64,000 nucleotides of DNA, from positions 2,108,001 to 2,172,000 of the forward strand of contig NC_026504.1 of the NCBI RefSeq assembly GCF_000182925.2, written 5' to 3'. This DNA is from Neurospora crassa OR74A. Lineage: Eukaryota; Ascomycota; Sordariomycetes; Sordariales; Sordariaceae. Both the position numbers and the translations under genes were made by a program. The notes beneath the pieces are model-generated. The model worked only from the letters and a program-made list of their open reading frames with translations, was not told the origin of the DNA and made no database searches. Of this stretch, positions 34,274 to 46,610 are shown one piece after another (the first letter of the stretch is position 1; each line of letters starts with the position of its first letter).

Positions 34274-37200
34274 TCACGCACTTGACTGTAAGACGCCCTC
34301 AATCAGCGGAGGGCCAGGCTCAACATACTTGTTCCATTCCTGCACTCGTTCCATACCTTTGCTGGGACCCCCTAGCCCAGCAAGGACCGACGGCGGGAGG
34401 TCATCTTTGACGTGTTCTTTCGTCGCCTGGCCGGACCGGCGTCTCCCGCTTGGAGTACGTGCCGGAATTCCGCCCTCGTAATACGCCGGGTACCGAGGTT
34501 GTTGTGGTGATTCGTGGTACGAGTGGTGTCTTGCAGGCGTTGCCATCCTGTCGCGGTCCGATGATCTAGTGCTCCTACTGGTTGTATAGAAGTCATCTTC
34601 TGTCAGGTGTCTCTTCATTCCAGGGGGTGGTGGTGGTGGCGGTGGAGCCGCGCTGACGGGAAACCGAGACGAAATCGGGGCAGTAGCAGCGTGGGAAGGG
34701 GGTGGTGCAGCCATCATAGGAGGAGCCGCCATGGTGGAGTAGCCGGGGCCTTGTCTCGTGTCTGCATCAAATCTGCTTGCAAGCTTCCGCTTTTCGAGCG
34801 ACGGTGTCATCGTTCTACGCCTGCTGGCCGAGCGCATCGCGTCTCTCTCAAACGAAGGGGCGTGGCGCATGTCGGGAGAAGCATCTCGGTGCCGTGATGA
34901 AGTTCGCTGCCTCTCCAATGATCGGGGCCGGAACTGACCTCCAAGCTCGGGAGGTACATCTGCCCACCTATCAGATGGATAGGCATGCCTAGGAAGTGAC
35001 GGAGCCCGGAGCCTCTCCTTTTCAAGTGATGCATGACGTGACATTCGAGGTCGCAACCTTTCCGGCGAAGGGGAGCGCCGTCTGTCAGAGTCATGTGGGA
35101 TGATAGCGTCCGTCCAGGCGTTAGTTGTTGGTCTTTCAAACACCGAGTGGGCAGGCGGCGGCGCCGTATGTCGGTGAACTAGAGGCGGCGGCACAGCCAT
35201 TTCAGGTCGACGGACATAGTTTACGGGTTTCAAAGGACGATCTCTGTCATCCCTTCCTCTGCGATAGTCGTCGTCCACTTCTCGCTCGTCATACTCTTCG
35301 AATTCCCCGGGAACATGGAACCTACGGCTGAGAGGATCATCGCTACGTTTTTCTCGCAGACGATCCATCACCGGTCTTTCTTCGTAGCTTTGGGGTCGAC
35401 TGTGCACCGCAGCCACGGGCCGAGAATGCCCGCCATTTGAACGGTACGTTCGCGGAGACTGTGCGTCAGACTCCAGCTGCATTGCATAGGTAAACGGATT
35501 CGATCGAGGGTCAGCTGTAAACAGTGTATCAAGCGGTTCGTTTCCTTCGATATTGAAGAAAGGGCAGTCACACTTTTTCCACCGCAAGCCACAGACCGTG
35601 CAGCAACGTGTATTGCATTGGCTATTTGTGAAGATTAGCAATTCAGCTGTCCAATAAGAGTAGAAGGCCGCTGTCTTACCAAGTGGTATAGTTGCGACCG
35701 GGTTCTCCAGGCAAAAGCTTTTTTCTACATCGACTGCAATGAGGCATGGCATCTGGTGGGCATTGAAGTGATTTATGCCACCGCCCACTGCAGCCAACAC
35801 AGACCTCTGTACGGCAGTAGCGACATTCACCAAACTCCCTCCCATCTCGATCGAGGTGTATATCCTGGTCTTCGATAGGTGTACCGCACTTCGGGTCCGG
35901 ACAGACCAAGCTACGAGGACGCCCACTCGCAAAGATTGAGGAATGAACAAACTTTCTGTCCCAGTCCTTCTTGAAGATGGGATCAAACAGATTGTCCACG
36001 AGCTGAGGCGAGATATAACGCTTGCAGCACATTGGAGGTTTCCTCACATGATCATCCATGAATGACAAGAAGCCTTGTTCGAGGCACAGACTGCACCAAC
36101 GATGATCGCAGTCCGGCAGCTTGTGAGCTACTTCTCCTGATTGACCACCGCATTGTTTGCAGGAACCACTGTGCAGCAAGTTAGATACTCTACTTATTGG
36201 AAAGAAATGGGGGGGAAAAAAAGGAAAAAAAAAGACAAAAGGTCTAAAACTGAAACTCTGAGACTAACGCTTTGCCAAAGCTCTCTCGAGCGTATGATTT
36301 CGACGAACCTCTCGGAACGTCATGATACGTGTTAGCGCGTCTGAGTCCCGGGTTGGGATATGCTTCACTGGGGTAATATTGATTCCTCGAAGATGAAGGG
36401 TCGGGGAAAAACTCGTCAGACTCATAGTCTTGCCTTGAAGGCCTAGCAAGCTTAGTTAATGGCACTCTTGATAGGCAGCTACTCTCAGTAGGAAATAAAT
36501 CTCACCTCTGAAGCCTAGGGTGGGACCGTAGCTCATCCGAAAAGTCCTGTACATAGACATCTTCCGCATCGGATTCTTCATCATCCAAAGCTTGGTGATC
36601 AAGGGCTCCTGAGGTTCTGATAAGCGCCCGCCTCATGGAAGGAGCCCGCGAAGGAGCCCGCGAAGCACCTCGTGATGGAGAAGATGGCCTGGACCGAGAT
36701 TGAGCCCGAGATGGCGAGCCATGCCTTGAGGGTGAACGGCGGCGAGAAGGTGAAGCAGGTCTAGACTGATCACGAGGTCTGGATTGTGCGCGAGATCTCG
36801 ATGGCGCACGAACGCGGGACGGTGAACGAGGGCGGCTTGCGGGCGCATACCCGTAGGGCCTTGATTCCCCTACCTCCGGCGTAGGTAGCTTGCGGCTCGG
36901 ACGCTCGTGAACTGAGGGCGGAGCAGGCGGCGCATGAGGGATGTTATGGCGAACAAGCTTTTCGTCACCAGAGTGATCGGTGAGCTGAGTTTCTCTATCA
37001 GATGACGACCTTGGAGACCATCTCGAGTCTGGCATAGAACGCTGTCGATTTGTTGATGGACTTCTATTACGCGGTGCGTCGTAGCGGCTTCTGGACCGTG
37101 AGCGGGAATCATAGGCACGGCTCGCCGGCCGCGATCTGTTGTCCATGATAGATCGGGGTACAAAGATCTCTTCTGCGTCTTCGTCGTAGAGAACGGATGG

Positions 37201-37644
37201 CCGACGGAGTCTTGCTTCTGGAGGAAGAGTGTCGTCGTCACGAAGGTGCATGCCAGCACTGGGAGATACTCGGGGCCGGATAGGGCGACCTATGTCAATG
37301 AAAGATGACGAAGAGCGCGCAGTGGACGATAATTCCTCAACACTTGGGGCCCTTGTACGGCGAGGATAAGGTCTTGTATGCTCAGAGAAGTCGTCTGAGT
37401 CCTGGTGTCTCTCATGAGGCGACGGGGCAGAGGATAGATCGTCTTCGGGTGGCCAATCAACATCAGGAAAGGGCGAAGAGTCTTCTTCTTCTTCTGGCGT
37501 TTCTGGGTCCCTCGTGCGTCTCTCGCGCCTTGGGGTGCCCAGTGGCATGGACATGGGCATGTGCTTGGGCATAGACATGCTGGGGCGGGCATGAACGTGA
37601 TGGAAAGACTCCATCCGCTCCCTTCGGTCCATTCGTCCCTGCAT
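34274..37644 (-). CDS. RBR (RING-IBR-RING) protein, RS-rich, catalytic Cys missing
   Basis: Predicted 1049 aa in four exons: 37644-36506, 36442-36269, 36168-35680 and 35621-34274. RBR proteins are ubiquitin ligases in which RING2 (Rcat) carries a thioester cysteine. Visible: an Arg/Ser-rich N-terminal half with many SRSPSR-like repeats (about residues 255-340); RING1 from C441 (CKQCGG, later CDHRWCSLC); an IBR (VCPDPKCG...CRYCRTEVCVGC); and an Rcat-like segment (HCSRCRKK...TTCQCNTRCCTVCG, ending near 613). A long disordered Arg/Pro-rich C-terminus follows. Where Rcat normally has its catalytic Cys this protein has GRN (R596), so it may be an inactive scaffold or use another residue. Introns of 63, 100 and 58 bp were set by frame and motif continuity. 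The first ATG after an in-frame stop is 37644; an extra upstream exon is possible. Confidence 0.83.
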
Positions 37645-40600
37645 CAGCCTCAGCAAGGCAGCATTCGCCGATATGGACTAGAGACTGTGTGAGAGATGAG
37701 GCCTGAGAGGGAGGTCTGGCAGTAGCGGCAATTCGACGGAAGGCTAGACGACGGCCAGATGGTTGAGCTTGGTTGGGTAGCAAGGAGAATGGATGTCGAG
37801 GGCGTGTATGGGTTTTCGGCTCGACCAAGTACGATTGGGCTCGTCTAAGTCGTGTCCAATGCAGGCTCGTTGCAGGATGGGTGCAGTCGGATGCACGTCT
37901 AGTCCGAATCGAGTGAGCACTTGTGCAGCTTCGTGGTGGGCCATACAGGCCGGATGGAATTGAGGCCTGATGTTGACCTAACGAGAATTGCCCCTCGCGC
38001 TGGAGGATCGAAAACCACCCCAGCGCTTGTGGTCAGCCCAGATATCGTTCCGAGTACGCAGCATGTATTACACATGGGCATGACAGGGGGGGGAGGGAGG
38101 GGGGCACACTGGCAACGGGAACCAGCAGAGCGAGAAACAGGGGGATGATGATCCGACTTGAGGTGACCGACAGGACCAGGGGACGAAGGCAACAAGGACC
38201 GCGTTTTTCTGGGCACCGGAAGACCTCTCAATCTCTTACACCCGACCAAGGGTTTTCTCGCGCGAATGATGGAGGAATGGGATTGGGTGACAAGTGGAAG
38301 GTTGGCAGCAGAGTAAGACGACGACAAAGGATTCCGGGAGCATGTACATACGTATTCAGCGAGGACGATGTGGGAAGCACAAGTTCTGCGTAAAGGCTCT
38401 GAAACTTCCAGTATCCTGTTCTGTTCCAAGTCTGGCGTCAAAGACGATGTTGCTGCCGTGATGAGTATGTAATGACTGGCAGCCTAGACAGTAGCGTCGC
38501 GGCAGAAGAAGGAATAAAGTGGATAGGTGGTCTTTAAAAAGATATCCGATACTCCGATTGACTGTTCACGCCACTCAGAGACAGAGACACACATGAGCGA
38601 GAGGGGGGAGGGGTGCCTAGGAGCGCGAACTGCAGTGGAAGGGGGATAAAAGACGACCTGTCTGGCGCCGGGAAGCGACGATGCCATGCGACGCGATGCA
38701 AGTGAGAAAATGCGCGGCCCCGGCGGCCTGGAGGTTCTCTCCCTGCCAATCTTGTTTGATGTCTTCTGTCGTTGTTTCCTATCACTTCTCTTCTGTTGCA
38801 ACGTCGTCTTGTGTTTGAAGGGGAGCGACCTACCTACTCGATCAATTCGACCACCCTACTTGCTGCAACTAGAGCCATTCCATACAAGTTGAATGTCGAG
38901 AAAACAAGAATCCCGAAACGAACATCCGCCCCCCACAGAGTCAAAATGGGCCACTAGAAGAAAAGAAACGAGGTCCAAACCAAATCGTCTCACCATGATC
39001 ACCGTTTCGTCGGCGCACCATATCCCCTCCTCGCCGATACTACCCCTTGCAACCCCTCGCTCGCAGCCCAGCAGCTGACAACCAATGCACGCCCAATGCC
39101 TGATTCAGTCCAGAAGAAGGTAGGATCTGGTTATCATAGCGTCCCAACAACTGATACATATGTACGTGTGTTCTCACAAGTCAGAATATTCACTTGGGTA
39201 TAGAGAGTAAAATCTCTGATACCTAGTGGACTGCAATGATTCAACTGTTCTCAGTCTCGAGATCAACCAAGTTCTGGTCCGACGTGGTGGTGAGACGGTG
39301 GCCCAGTCAGACCGTGACGGCCACCTCATACCGTACGTGTAGAGCCCGTCAAGTACTGCCGTGTGTGTGTCGCCGTACGTGCGCCGTCACAAACCACAGG
39401 GAAGTCCCCCGCATTGGCAAAGACAACATGCGCTGCAGCGTTCCACAGCCGAACCACCAAAGCTCAGACCCTCCGTGACGGCTGCGGGACAAACGAGTCA
39501 CCCCACCGATCTCCATCCCGTCCCCGCACTCCCTCTCCATCCTCATTGATGTGACCTCGACTCCCGCTCCGCAACTGGGAGCGGAATGCTGCGGAGCTCC
39601 TCGGTTCCGGCACCGGCGGGGGCTCCCGTCGGCCAGTTCCAGTGGAGCTCCCCTTCTTCACTCGACAACCTCAACATCGGAGACATTGGACGAGCACATG
39701 GCCGGACCACAAGACGCCGTGATCGCCGAGTTCATAGGGAGTCGCAGTGGCCTCCCTGGCTGACCGGCGTCGAGACTGTAAACCCGCAACCGCGTCTACA
39801 TAATAAACGTGGGTTCAAGGTGAAGACCGGGACGACGTGTTACCAAATCCACAAATCACCCATGACGCGACGAGTTTTGGAAAGCCCGACATACGTACCT
39901 GCATAAGCGTTGGCTGTCACCTCATGTTTCCCGTCCTTTTCATCGCTTCCCACCCCCACCCCCTTACACGCGGCACTCGGGTCTCGAAGCGGCATATTGT
40001 CGCGAAAGACCGCTTCAGTTTCTTTAGATGGCTATATATGATTGGGAAGTTGACCTCGGTCTCATCAACTTCGACCAATGCCAACGATAGACAAATCCCA
40101 TAAATCATAGCAAAGCCCAAAAAGGGGAAAGAAGAAGAGGAAGAAAAGAAAACAAAAAGAGGTTCAAACTGCGGCGGCGCAAAAGATGCAAGTCTACATG
40201 TCACCGCACGTTTTACGGCATTTTCCAAGACATACATACGCATACAAGCGCCGTGCAACCACCTACATATCTTCTTGACTGCCATCGACATCGTCATCCC
40301 TTTTCCCTCCCGACCACCTATATTTCCTCATGATGCGAAACGTACTGCAAAGCACCCACTAGTATATCCTTTCATACTATCGTGGTAGTAAGTAGGGGAA
40401 AAGAGGTCTGGAAGGAGAGACGGTAGGGTGCCTTTGCTCAAAATTCAGTTTGATGCTGTCTTCCGGCTGAGAAATATCTTTTATCTTTTCTTCGAAGGAC
40501 ATGACACGGGAACCCGATTACTGTAGAAGGTAGAGGGTAGCGGTCTGATGGACGCTCGTCAAATGACAGGGCGAGAACCACTTCTCACAAGCGTACACTT

Positions 40601-42732
40601 TGGTGTCCGAAATCCTGGGTTCTGAACTCCGAGCAGAACCGATCGTCACCAAATGGCTGTCAATGAGATGCAATAGTGAGTGGCAGGCGCACTTTGGGGT
40701 AGATTGAGGCCTGCGGCTGAACATGTTACAGCTGATGTTTGGAGCAAATGGAACAGAGGTAGTCGTAAACCCATTCAACACCTCCATGTGTCCAGCAAGG
40801 ACACTCCCATTTTAGATATAGGCAACAGATAGTGTATGTAAGTGAGTATACCCCTCGCTCCGCCCGCAGCTTTAGCCTACCCGCTTTACTCTTGTCTTTC
40901 TCTTTTTCAAACCAAAATCCATGGATTTTGTCGTAATTTACGTTAACAAGGGAACTGGAGTTACGTACATAGATTACCCCGTTCATCTTGTCTCTTCCTA
41001 GCACCTGAAACTTGAATTGCCAGCCACCCTTTCGATAGAGGGACCATCGACGGGGCCGAGGACAGAATGGGAAGAGGATAAACGTGCCTATGTAAGCCTC
41101 GAACAGTTCAGGTGTATGTGGAAACACTAAAAGGTTTTTCGTCAAGACTCGAAGGGTTTGCAAAAAGAATAGTAAAGTATTGGGTATTGTGAAGTGTAGG
41201 AGGTATCCTGTTTGTAAATAAAAAGAGAAGAAAAGGCGAGAGACAACCAACCATCCCAACAAGGAAAGAGAAATAACAGAGAATCATAGTATGGCACAGC
41301 TTCAACGTCCTCATTGAGATTGCATATGTTTTGGTCCCGTTTGCCGATGCCCTCCAACACCAAAAGCCAGCCATAAGCAAGAAGTGCTTCCAGAGAAACG
41401 ACATGACGAAAACAAACTTTGGGCATTTCATCTCATCTTTGTTACATGACTTTGAAAACCTTGAATAAGCTTCAGAACCACCAAAGCGTCAACCCGAATA
41501 TACCAAAGCCAGGAGGTCGGATAAATGCCATAAATTGTTCACAGGGGGTTGGTCGTCCACCGAACGTCGAGAACGTAAGGGCTGAAAATAATGTTCACTC
41601 TCAAGTTTCCTTCATGTATGTGTAGAAGCCCGTCTGCAAGTGTACAACTTTGGTGGATGGTAGGTAGAGAAGATTTGCAAGTAATGATGATATGCGAAAG
41701 TCGCCCCCTTCTCGCTTCTTCCGGCCCGCCCATCAGGGAAATCGACTCAAGGCCAACATTCACTATAATGTAAACGCTCCCACAAACAGTTGCTGTCTGA
41801 ATCAGGGGCAGAGAGGGGCAGAAAAGTAATGGAACATTGGAAGAACATCATTAAAAGCTGAGCAAGGGTCAAAGAAGTGGGGTGTTTCCGGATTTTCGGC
41901 CCGTCGTATCCGCATCAATGTGCCATCCAACACACAGCCCATCATCAACCACAGGCAGATCGGGCACTGTTCAAATTCTTCTGCACCCAAGGTGTGCTAC
42001 CCCAGGCCGTATGCTCCGGCTTCGACAGACCTTGTTGCAAGGTGTTCTGCTTGGCGCTCCGTTGCTGGTCATCCACGTTTCTGGGGAGAGGCAAAGGGTG
42101 CTCAGCCTGTGCAAAGTCGTGAAGAACAAGAGAATGGGATTGTCTGTCGGTCGCTGGTCGGGGTTTCCAGTCAAGATACCACGTTGTAGCCAGCTACAAC
42201 AGGAGTGTATGAGATAGAAGTAGGTCAAATGCTCACAAAAACCGGCGTGCCCATAGTCAGGGCCATGGTTTATCAGGTTATCAGGCAAGGCTGGTCGATC
42301 AACATTGGTATGATCTTCAGACCATTCGGTGAGCGCCCTTCCGAAGGCGGGGAGGCGGGCAGATGGTGTGAATGCAGTCCGGACACTTACTGGGCTTGGT
42401 TGTGTATGAGCGAGCCCGGATTATTTTTCACGTCTGCTGGCAGTACAGATCAAGAGAATGGCTGTTTTCGTCGCAGGAATAAATTTGATAGTCAATGCAG
42501 CCAACGACTTGGACAGCGACTGTTTCAGTCCTGAAAAAAATACATCTTGTACTGGCGTTGCATCCGTGGAGGACCAGATGCACCTGTAGCTTGCTTCGTG
42601 CCATGACAGAACACCATAGGTTCAACTGCTGGCGGTTTAACTTTTGGGTGATTGAAAGGTTTGGATGTGGCGAGTTTGATGGGACCGTTTGACCTTTTGT
42701 GTCTATGACATCGAGTGTAGTAAAGCGATTCC
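37645..42732. other. Long intergenic region
   Basis: No convincing gene in 5.1 kb. The left part is the promoter side of the RBR gene and includes a G-rich tract (38086-38104). A GC-rich stretch at 39540-39790 is open in two + frames but matches nothing I know. The hydrophobic ORF at 40726-41262 (-) has no family character. The right end holds the 3' side of the Zn2Cys6 gene. Confidence 0.45.
38086..38104 (+). repeat. G-rich tract with quadruplex potential
   Basis: Runs of 8, 3 and 6 guanines are separated by single adenines. The first run can supply two tracts, so the four-tract G-quadruplex pattern is met. It lies about 440 bp upstream of the RBR start codon, on the strand opposite that gene's coding strand. 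Confidence 0.7.
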
Positions 42733-45019
42733 TCAACCACTCAGGAACGTTCGTCGCCTAACCTCCGCTTCCTTGATAATCTCCGCCGAGAGGCTCAGAC
42801 TGGGTGAGAGTACGGAATAACGCTCGATCTCCATGACGACATCGTTGATGATCTGGTCGATAACGTCGCGGTGTGAGACCAAGCTCACCAGAATACTGTT
42901 TAGTGACGGTGACATAGTGGCACCCATAATCAGAAGTGTCTGCGATACAATCGAGAGTGCCCCTTGCCAAAGGTACGGCATGTGTCCGGCGTGACTGCGG
43001 CCTTTTGTTAGATTGAGACGTAATAAAAAGGAAAAGACAGCCAATCAAAACCCGAATATTAACGGGCGAAGACTTACTGTGCACTGATATGCTCCAATTG
43101 TCTGATTGAAGCCTCCAGACACTTTGTGCACGCGTCACGCACTGAGGGGTCCAGTATTGCCTGTTCATTGTCGAGGACCGCGAGAATGTATGGCCGGTAA
43201 ATAATGGTCCGGCAAGCAAAGAAGCGCAACCGCAACACCGTCTGGACAGGATCTGGGAGCATTGTCCGAGTAAACGGAAATTGCAGCGGTAGAGGTAGAC
43301 TCTCGTACCACTGCGTTAGTTGGAAATCCAACTCGGTCACGATGGGTTCGAGACTCGTTGTAGAGGCCAAGGAGTCCTTGGAGTAAATGAGCTGGCTGAC
43401 GCGGTTGAGTAGTCGCCGAAGTGCTATTTCGGCGAGGAAATACCACAAATCATCGCGACCAACTGCCTCTTGCTCATCCCCCTCGAAGCCACATGGCAGA
43501 CCAACATTTTCTTCAAATGCAACAACACCAGAATGCGGAAGGTCCAGCTCGGCGAGGAGGTCGCTCTCGAACAGCAGAGCATTCCAGTAGATCCTTTCAC
43601 TCAGTTCCCTTTGGTCGACAGGCACTCGGTTCGGCGTCATAAGGAGGAGCTGCAACTTGGTACTTGTTGTGCAGAGAAGGTTCCATGCTTCCAGGGGTCG
43701 GACGAGGTAGAATAGGTAAGCGGCAGCTAAAAGGTGGCATTGAGCGGCGAGAACGCTGTTGGAGGTCATCATGCCCGGTAGCAAGGCCCATGCGGCCGTG
43801 AAATATTGGAGGCCCGGGGGATCCTCATGTGGCACGATCCTGGATATGCTCCCCCGTAAACTTGCCTGACCGAGAGCCAAGACGAGAAGCACAATACAAC
43901 TTTCTGGTCCTTCCCTGAAACCGTTCGAGAGGGCGATACGATAGTGGCTCCTCCATGTATAAGGGTTGACACAGGCGTACCAAACGTTGACACGATCGAA
44001 ATAGGCTTCGATGTAGGCGGAAGTGTTGGAGAGGTCCACACAAGGGGTCTTTGTGAGCGAGTGGAGTGGCTCCCTGGCCATTTCGAGTTGGAGGAGAATT
44101 TGTGGGTCGTAAGGTCGTGAGACGAGATCCCGAATCATGGGCCATTGCAACAAATGAAGGGCGGCATTGGTGTGGACCTTGGGCATTGTTGACAAGCTGT
44201 TGGTAGCGGTAGCGGACCATGTGCCCAAGCCTCCGCTGGGGATCACCGAGACAAAGCCGGCGGCGTCGGGATTTTGCATCATCAGGTTGTCACCACTCAA
44301 CCCTGTCCCGTTGCTCATCCCCGGGGAGTTATGGGATAATCCTAGGCCATGGGTATGACCGGTTAGGCCCATGTTTAATTGCAGCAGACTTTCTATCCTG
44401 TTGAGGCGTTCGAGGATGAGCTTGTCGCCGGCATCCAGCTTGATACCAGGCTCGCGATATATGCACTCGGCACCCAACTCTGTGCACAGCTTGCATTTTG
44501 GTTTTGTGCCGTCACACCGCGACTTCCTCGAGCGGCATACCTCGCACTGTTCAACGAAATGTCAGCGTGTAGATTCACCACACCAGATTTTTCCACTGCG
44601 CCAGAGCCCAAACATACCGCAATGGTTGCCCTTCTTCTAGGGTAGTCGACGCCAGCATCCGTATTTCTTCTTTTCAGCGGATTGGTGCTCTCCTCACTAG
44701 GAGCCTTGTGAAAGCCATTAGAGACATTGACATGGTCAGGCCGGTTTTCAGACGACTGCGAGAGATTTCGGGCTTTCTGGGCCGATCCAAGAATACCTTC
44801 GCGGCTGAAGTTGGGAGCACGGGACGACTTGAGAGTGGAGGGTGACTTGACGGTGTTGACCCCATTGGTAGTGGGTGCAACTTGGGGCGAGGGAATTTCG
44901 ATTGTGAAGTCTCGATTCGGCAGAGGATATTGCCTTACAACGTTGGGAGCAGCCTGCGCGGCCATGGTCATGCTGCCCACTACCGAGGCGGGAGAGTCGC
45001 TGTTGGAAGACGGCGACAT
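42733..45019 (-). CDS. Zn2Cys6 fungal-specific transcription factor
   Basis: Predicted 710 aa in three exons: 45019-44618, 44546-43078 and 42994-42733. Introns are 71 bp (GTATGT donor, GCTGAC branch site) and 83 bp (GTAAGT donor, TCTAAC branch site). The first junction completes the binuclear cluster, with cysteines 135, 138, 145, 152, 155 and 162 (CEVCRSRKSRC then CKLC), which binds two zincs and contacts DNA. A 134-residue Ser/Pro-rich region precedes it and a short coiled coil follows (DKLILERLNRIESLLQLN), probably for dimerisation. The rest is a fungal transcription-factor middle homology region rich in helices (YFDRVNVWYACVNPYTW, ALGQASLRG, YFTAAWALLP). The regulated pathway cannot be read from sequence and no neighbour suggests a biosynthetic cluster. 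It lies alone between long gaps. Confidence 0.92.
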
Positions 45020-46570
45020 GTCGTATGCAAGTGGTCAGGGTCTGCTTGGTAGTCGACCGAAATGGACAGAAGACAGTGATGAAATGTCGACCCTTTGTTT
45101 GCCCACAACACCTCAACCAGCCCGAGTCACGACCACTTCAGCATGAACCAGAACACGCTTGAATCGTTATGTTGTTGGCGACTGGTTAAGACGCGACTGT
45201 CTGTCAAAGTAGAGTCCCTCAGACATCCACCGTGTGTTTCGATTACCGGAAATGAGGACTGTCGTGTATTAGTGGGCCGTCTCGTGACTAATACCTAGTT
45301 GGTATATTCGTTTAGTAGAATGCAGATAGAGGCGCTCTCATGTTCGTAGCAGGGGTGGTGCGGATGTAAGGAGGGTTGGGGGAAGGGTGAAGAAAGGAGT
45401 TATCCAGAGCTGTGGGAAAGGTCGGATTCATATCTCGTCGTACGGGACGAGCTTCGCTTGCAGATATGAATGATAGGCAGCAAGTCCATACAACCAAGGT
45501 CGAGGTACCCGCGGATCTACTTGGTGACGAGACTGAGCCCTCTTGGGTGTCTCTCTTTGCTCTCTGCAGCGCGGACCCGAGACCCCCGGTGGCTTTGAGT
45601 CAAGCCAAGCCGGGCAACTAACTGAGCACCCTATAGGCAGAGAAAGATGGTACGGACCCCTTGACGGACCCCCGCCTAGACGACCCTGTCTGAGCCGGAG
45701 CCTTTACTGGCCTAGTGTGGCGGGAATTGGTTACCACCAACCGCAGCCAACCCCTGAGAGCCTTGAAGCCTCGGTAGGTACTACAAGTGTATGTGCTGCG
45801 AGGAAGGACGGAAATTGTACGGTGAAACGGGTGGAGGAGGCGAGCAGGTAGGCAGAGGAGGTAGGGGAGTGGATAAAACCAAGGAGTAGAAGCCGGAGGA
45901 TGGAATGAAAGACAACGAACCTGTGTTGCTGCGTACACTTGAACAACACTGTCACGAACCGAGACTGAGGTTGGAGCAGCTTGGGGTGCACGGCCAAATC
46001 CAATGTTGGGATGAGAGATGGAGAAGAAGTTCAGTTGAGATTGAAGCTTGGAGATCGCGCGATGGTTTGAATCATGCCTCTACCTAGTGTAGTTAGTGTC
46101 TGGGGGATCGGACGGTGGAGGTGGAGACTGGCTGATGGTGCCGACGGGAGGAAGGTGGAGGAAGGGCGGGGGAGGGGGACTGGATTAGTTAGTACTGGAG
46201 TCACTTCGGGCTGGCGATGGACGGGACGGACTCGGTGCTTGCGATCATTACGGTACTGCGTATTACACTCAGAGTGTACGGTATACAATAGCCAAGAACT
46301 GAAGAGTTGAGTTGTGTGGAATACGCTAAAAAACTCGCTCGACTGTGCCTCCAAGGTGATGGCGTCTTTACGAATTAAGCAGTTACAATCGCCGGGTTTT
46401 GTTGTTCAACCTTGATTGCGAGATCAGTGTGCTCGTCGTAGTTTTGTGCCTAGCCAACCATTATGTGCACAAGTTCTGTGCTTTGGTTGTGTCAGTCCAG
46501 ATTACCTCTGTTCAAATTGCTTAGTTGGACGTGAAATTGGCACGAGGTTTTGTATCAGTACTTGTCGTAT

Positions 46571-46610
46571 TACACTACACTACACTACACTACACTACAC
46601 TACACTACAG
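46571..46610. repeat. (TACAC)8 pentanucleotide microsatellite
   Basis: Seven perfect TACAC units are followed by one TACAG unit, in non-coding DNA. There are no spacers, so it is not a CRISPR-like array. Confidence 0.95.

Noticed and set aside
37899-38441. 180-codon minus-strand ORF upstream of the RBR gene
   Set aside because: Composition is irregular and Pro/Ser-rich with no domain. It overlaps the G-rich tract and is better read as RBR leader or promoter DNA.
39551-39906. Two overlapping + frames in GC-rich DNA
   Set aside because: Both frames stay open because of high GC. There is no conserved motif, and I would not call a gene without transcript data.
40726-41262. 178-codon hydrophobic minus-strand ORF
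   Set aside because: Its hydrophobicity comes from A/T-rich sequence on the opposite strand. No membrane-protein family is recognised and there is no coding context.
46571-46610. TACAC and GCAA repeats as CRISPR-like arrays
   Set aside because: They are simple microsatellites without spacers, in a eukaryotic genome.
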